Assembly: GCA_047634635.1 (NCBI GenBank)
Contig: JBLIIE010000004.1
Coordinates: 1-64,000 of the forward strand
DNA: 64,000 nt
Reading direction: 5' to 3'
Source: Granulosicoccus sp047634635
Lineage (GTDB): Bacteria; Pseudomonadota; Gammaproteobacteria; Granulosicoccales; Granulosicoccaceae
Shown: positions 61,792-64,000 of the stretch, piece by piece
Numbering within the stretch: the first letter of the stretch is position 1
Layout of the letters: each line of letters starts with the position of its first letter
Translations under genes and position numbers: made by a program
The notes under the pieces: generated by a model
The model's database searches: none
Seen by the model: only the letters and a program-made list of their open reading frames with translations
Told to the model about the DNA's origin: nothing

Positions 61792-63399
61792 ATGAATAAT
61801 CCCGCTAATAGTCGAGATGGGGCTGCAGCAGCAGCCTCACTTGGCAGCGTGGAAGCGGCTTCCGGCTACGCAATTGAATTACGCGGTATATCCAAACGCT
61901 TTGGTGCAGTAAGAGCCAATAAAGATATCGACTTGAAGGTCAAGCCTGGCACGATTCACGGCATTGTGGGTGAAAACGGTGCGGGTAAATCCACACTCAT
62001 GAGCATTCTCTACGGCTTCTACCAAGCTGATTCGGGGGATATTCTAATCAACGGTGAAGTGGTATCAATCCTAAGTTCTCGTGATGCCATTGGGGCAGGT
62101 ATTGGCATGGTGCATCAGCATTTCATGTTAGTTGATACATTCAGCGTTCTCGAGAACGTCATGCTGGGTGCTGAAGAACACGCACTAATTTCAAAAAGCG
62201 CAGCCGATGCACGCAGGGAGCTAGAACGACTGGCAAATGAGTACCAGCTTTCTGTTCATATCGACGCCTTAATTTCAGAATTACCCGTCGGAGAGCAACA
62301 GCGCACTGAAATACTGAAGGCTCTGTACAGGAATGCTGAAATTCTGATACTTGATGAGCCGACAGGTGTCTTGACGCCCCAGGAGGCAGATCAGCTATTC
62401 CGTGTTTTAGAGGCACTAAAAGAACGTGGTGTCACCATCATCCTGATTACTCATAAGCTGCGTGAGATTATGGATATTACTGACACTGTCTCAGTACTAA
62501 GGCTCGGCGAGATGGTGGCGCACCTGAATACATCTGAGACAAGCATGAACGAGCTTGCTGAACTCATGGTCGGACGTAAGCTTGAAACACGCAATTACCA
62601 TCGCGAACATTCACTGCCTAGCGACACCGAAACGGGTATCGACGTGGTGGATTTGGGTGTCATCGATAAAACGGGCAAGCAGCGGCTGAAAAAATTGTCT
62701 TTTTCCGTTAAGCGTGGAGAAATACTGGGCGTGGCGGGAGTCGCTGGCAACGGTCAAAGTATGCTGCTTGAGGTGTTGTCGGGTATCACCGAACCCACGA
62801 CAGGCCGCTTTGTTATCAATGGGCAAGAGGTCACACCTGATAGTCCAGTCGGACCAGCCCAGATGAGAGCCTTAAAGGTTCATCACGTCCCAGAGGATCG
62901 ACTAAAACTTGGGCTAGTGAAAGCTTTTACAGCCGCTGAAAGTTCAGTGCTTGGTTATCAACGAGCTCTGCACTTTAATCTGCGAGGATTATTGCAGCTC
63001 GATCGCATTCGCAATGCCTGTCGTGGACTGATGAGTGGCTTTGATGTGCGACCTGGCGATCCAAAACTTAAATCAGCTTCATTTTCTGGTGGAAATCAAC
63101 AGAAATTGATTCTGGCTCGAGAGCTGGAAAAAATGCCTGATGTCTTGTTGGTTGGTCAACCGACGCGTGGCGTAGACATCGGGGCTATCGAACTAATACA
63201 CGAGAAGATCGTTGAAATGCGAGATGGTGGTTGCGCCATTTTGCTGGTTTCGGTGGAACTGGACGAAATCATGGCATTAGCTGATCGAATCGTCGTCATG
63301 TACGAAGGCGACATTGTTGCCGAGATCAATGGACGGGATGCCGATAAGACTCAGCTGGGACTCATGATGGCCAACGCACACCAGGACGATGCTGCATGA
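61792..63399 (+). CDS. Double-domain ABC transporter ATPase (nucleoside-type)
   Basis: The 535-residue protein has two ATPase domains. The first has Walker A GENGAGKSTL, a degenerate signature (LPVGEQQRTEILKAL) and Walker B LILDEPTGVL. The second has a degenerate Walker A (GVAGNGQSML), an intact signature (SGGNQQKLILAREL) and LLVGQPTRGVD. This layout is standard for the BMP-linked nucleoside and sugar importers. It overlaps the permease gene by four bases (ATGA). Confidence 0.93.
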   Translation: MNNPANSRDGAAAAASLGSVEAASGYAIELRGISKRFGAVRANKDIDLKVKPGTIHGIVGENGAGKSTLMSILYGFYQADSGDILINGEVVSILSSRDAIGAGIGMVHQHFMLVDTFSVLENVMLGAEEHALISKSAADARRELERLANEYQLSVHIDALISELPVGEQQRTEILKALYRNAEILILDEPTGVLTPQEADQLFRVLEALKERGVTIILITHKLREIMDITDTVSVLRLGEMVAHLNTSETSMNELAELMVGRKLETRNYHREHSLPSDTETGIDVVDLGVIDKTGKQRLKKLSFSVKRGEILGVAGVAGNGQSMLLEVLSGITEPTTGRFVINGQEVTPDSPVGPAQMRALKVHHVPEDRLKLGLVKAFTAAESSVLGYQRALHFNLRGLLQLDRIRNACRGLMSGFDVRPGDPKLKSASFSGGNQQKLILARELEKMPDVLLVGQPTRGVDIGAIELIHEKIVEMRDGGCAILLVSVELDEIMALADRIVVMYEGDIVAEINGRDADKTQLGLMMANAHQDDAA

Positions 63400-64000
63400 A
63401 GATTAATACCAGTGGTATAGCGTTGCCTGGCTGGCTTGAGATAGGCGTCATTCCAATTCTCAACATCATCATGGCGTTGTTTTTTGCTGGATTGATCATG
63501 CTGGCAATAGGGGTTAATCCTTTTGAAGCTGTTGGCATTATGATCAAAGGCGCATTTGGTTACGATGAGGCTATCGGCTACACGCTTTACTACACCACCA
63601 ATTTCATCTTCACGGGGTTAGCTGTCGCTGTCGCTTTCCATGCCAGCTTGTTCAATATTGGTGGAGAAGGTCAGGCTTATATTGGCGGCCTGGGTGTTGG
63701 GCTTGTATTTTTGGCGTTTGATGGTTATCTGCCGACATTATTACTGATACCTCTAGGCATTCTTGCTGCGGGAATTTTTGGTGCTGCTTGGGCATTTATA
63801 CCTGCTTGGTTGCAGGCTTATAGAGGGAGTCACATAGTCATCACCACGATTATGTTTAACTTTATTGCCTCTTCAATCATGGTGTATTTGCTGGTCAATG
63901 TATTAATCAAGCCTGGGCAGATGTCGCCAGAATCCAGAGTATTCGACGAAGCTGCATGGCTACCATTCATGCATGAATTCCTTGCCTGGTTTGGGATAAC
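63396..64000 (+). CDS. ABC nucleoside permease, 3' end outside window
   Basis: The frame from ATG 63396 is open to the right edge and codes hydrophobic helices (IGVIPILNIIMALFFAGLIMLAIGVNPFEA, FTGLAVAVAFHASLFNIGGEGQ, HIVITTIMFNFIASSIMVYLL). The NIGGEGQ and TTIMFNFIA sequences are typical of BMP-associated permeases (NupB/YufP type). About 200 residues are visible. It overlaps the ATPase stop by four bases. Confidence 0.9.
   Translation, partial: MKINTSGIALPGWLEIGVIPILNIIMALFFAGLIMLAIGVNPFEAVGIMIKGAFGYDEAIGYTLYYTTNFIFTGLAVAVAFHASLFNIGGEGQAYIGGLGVGLVFLAFDGYLPTLLLIPLGILAAGIFGAAWAFIPAWLQAYRGSHIVITTIMFNFIASSIMVYLLVNVLIKPGQMSPESRVFDEAAWLPFMHEFLAWFGI

Overview
The window looks like chromosome from a heterotrophic, probably marine, gammaproteobacterium. 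This rests on a MoxR/Bat operon, an RlmKL fusion methyltransferase, SohB, paired EtfA/EtfB with a separate ETF-quinone oxidoreductase, a large set of acyl-CoA enzymes, and TRAP and BMP-type uptake systems. Base composition looks close to balanced by eye. The exact order is not established. No tRNA, rRNA, insertion sequence, prophage or CRISPR array was seen.

Layout. 1-11.6 kb: a DUF1223 protein cut by the left edge, then a tightly packed envelope operon: beta-barrel-like protein, Ig-like lipoprotein, MoxR ATPase, DUF58, DUF4381, two vWA proteins (BatA/BatB type), a TPR protein and BatD, followed by an Omp85-family barrel. 11.6-22.7 kb: fatty/acyl-CoA oxidation (FadJ-like and FadI-like pair, EtfB/EtfA, acyl-CoA dehydrogenase, 3-hydroxyisobutyryl-CoA hydrolase-like protein, enoyl-CoA hydratase), with a SIMPL protein, a yeast-type cytosine deaminase, a coiled-coil protein and a DUF952 protein between them. 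22.7-28 kb: an orphan TauA-like binding protein, a D-amino-acid dehydrogenase, and three genes broken only by in-frame stop codons (an Asp/Glu racemase-family gene, a TRAP binding protein and a TRAP small permease). The TRAP large permease is absent. 28-34.7 kb: a periplasmic binding protein coupled to a CHASE-PAS-GGDEF-EAL protein, then a SulP transporter with a double UspA protein and a small membrane protein.

34.7-44.9 kb: an intergenic region with an orphan intrinsic terminator (possible small RNA), a very low-complexity Asn/Gln/Arg- and Ala/Lys/Pro-rich protein with two coding tandem repeats, ETF-quinone oxidoreductase, a beta-CASP metallo-hydrolase, RlmKL, SohB and a frameshifted HDOD gene. 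44.9-54.1 kb: acyl-CoA synthetase and CaiB-type CoA-transferase (divergent), a small membrane protein/Hpt/REC-PAS-GGDEF-EAL signalling operon, enoyl-CoA hydratase, PaaI-type thioesterase, haloacid dehalogenase, DUF1289 and HMG-CoA lyase. 54.2-64 kb: a nucleoside salvage and uptake region: ribokinase-family kinase, nucleoside hydrolase, Ig-like lipoprotein, class I glutamine amidotransferase, Kef-type antiporter, a small unknown protein, and a BMP-type ABC importer (binding protein, double ATPase, permease running off the right edge).

How it fits together. Acyl-CoA dehydrogenase electrons would pass through EtfAB to ETF-quinone oxidoreductase and the quinone pool. HMG-CoA lyase, the HIBYL-CoA hydrolase-like protein and the hydratases point to branched-chain amino acid as well as fatty acid catabolism. 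The right end would import nucleosides, release ribose with the hydrolase and phosphorylate it with the kinase; the cytosine deaminase at 15.7 kb could join that route. The least expected points are the stop-codon-only decay at 24-28 kb, the orphan terminator at 34.9 kb, the repeat-rich protein at 35-36.7 kb and the kinase-less Hpt/c-di-GMP operon.
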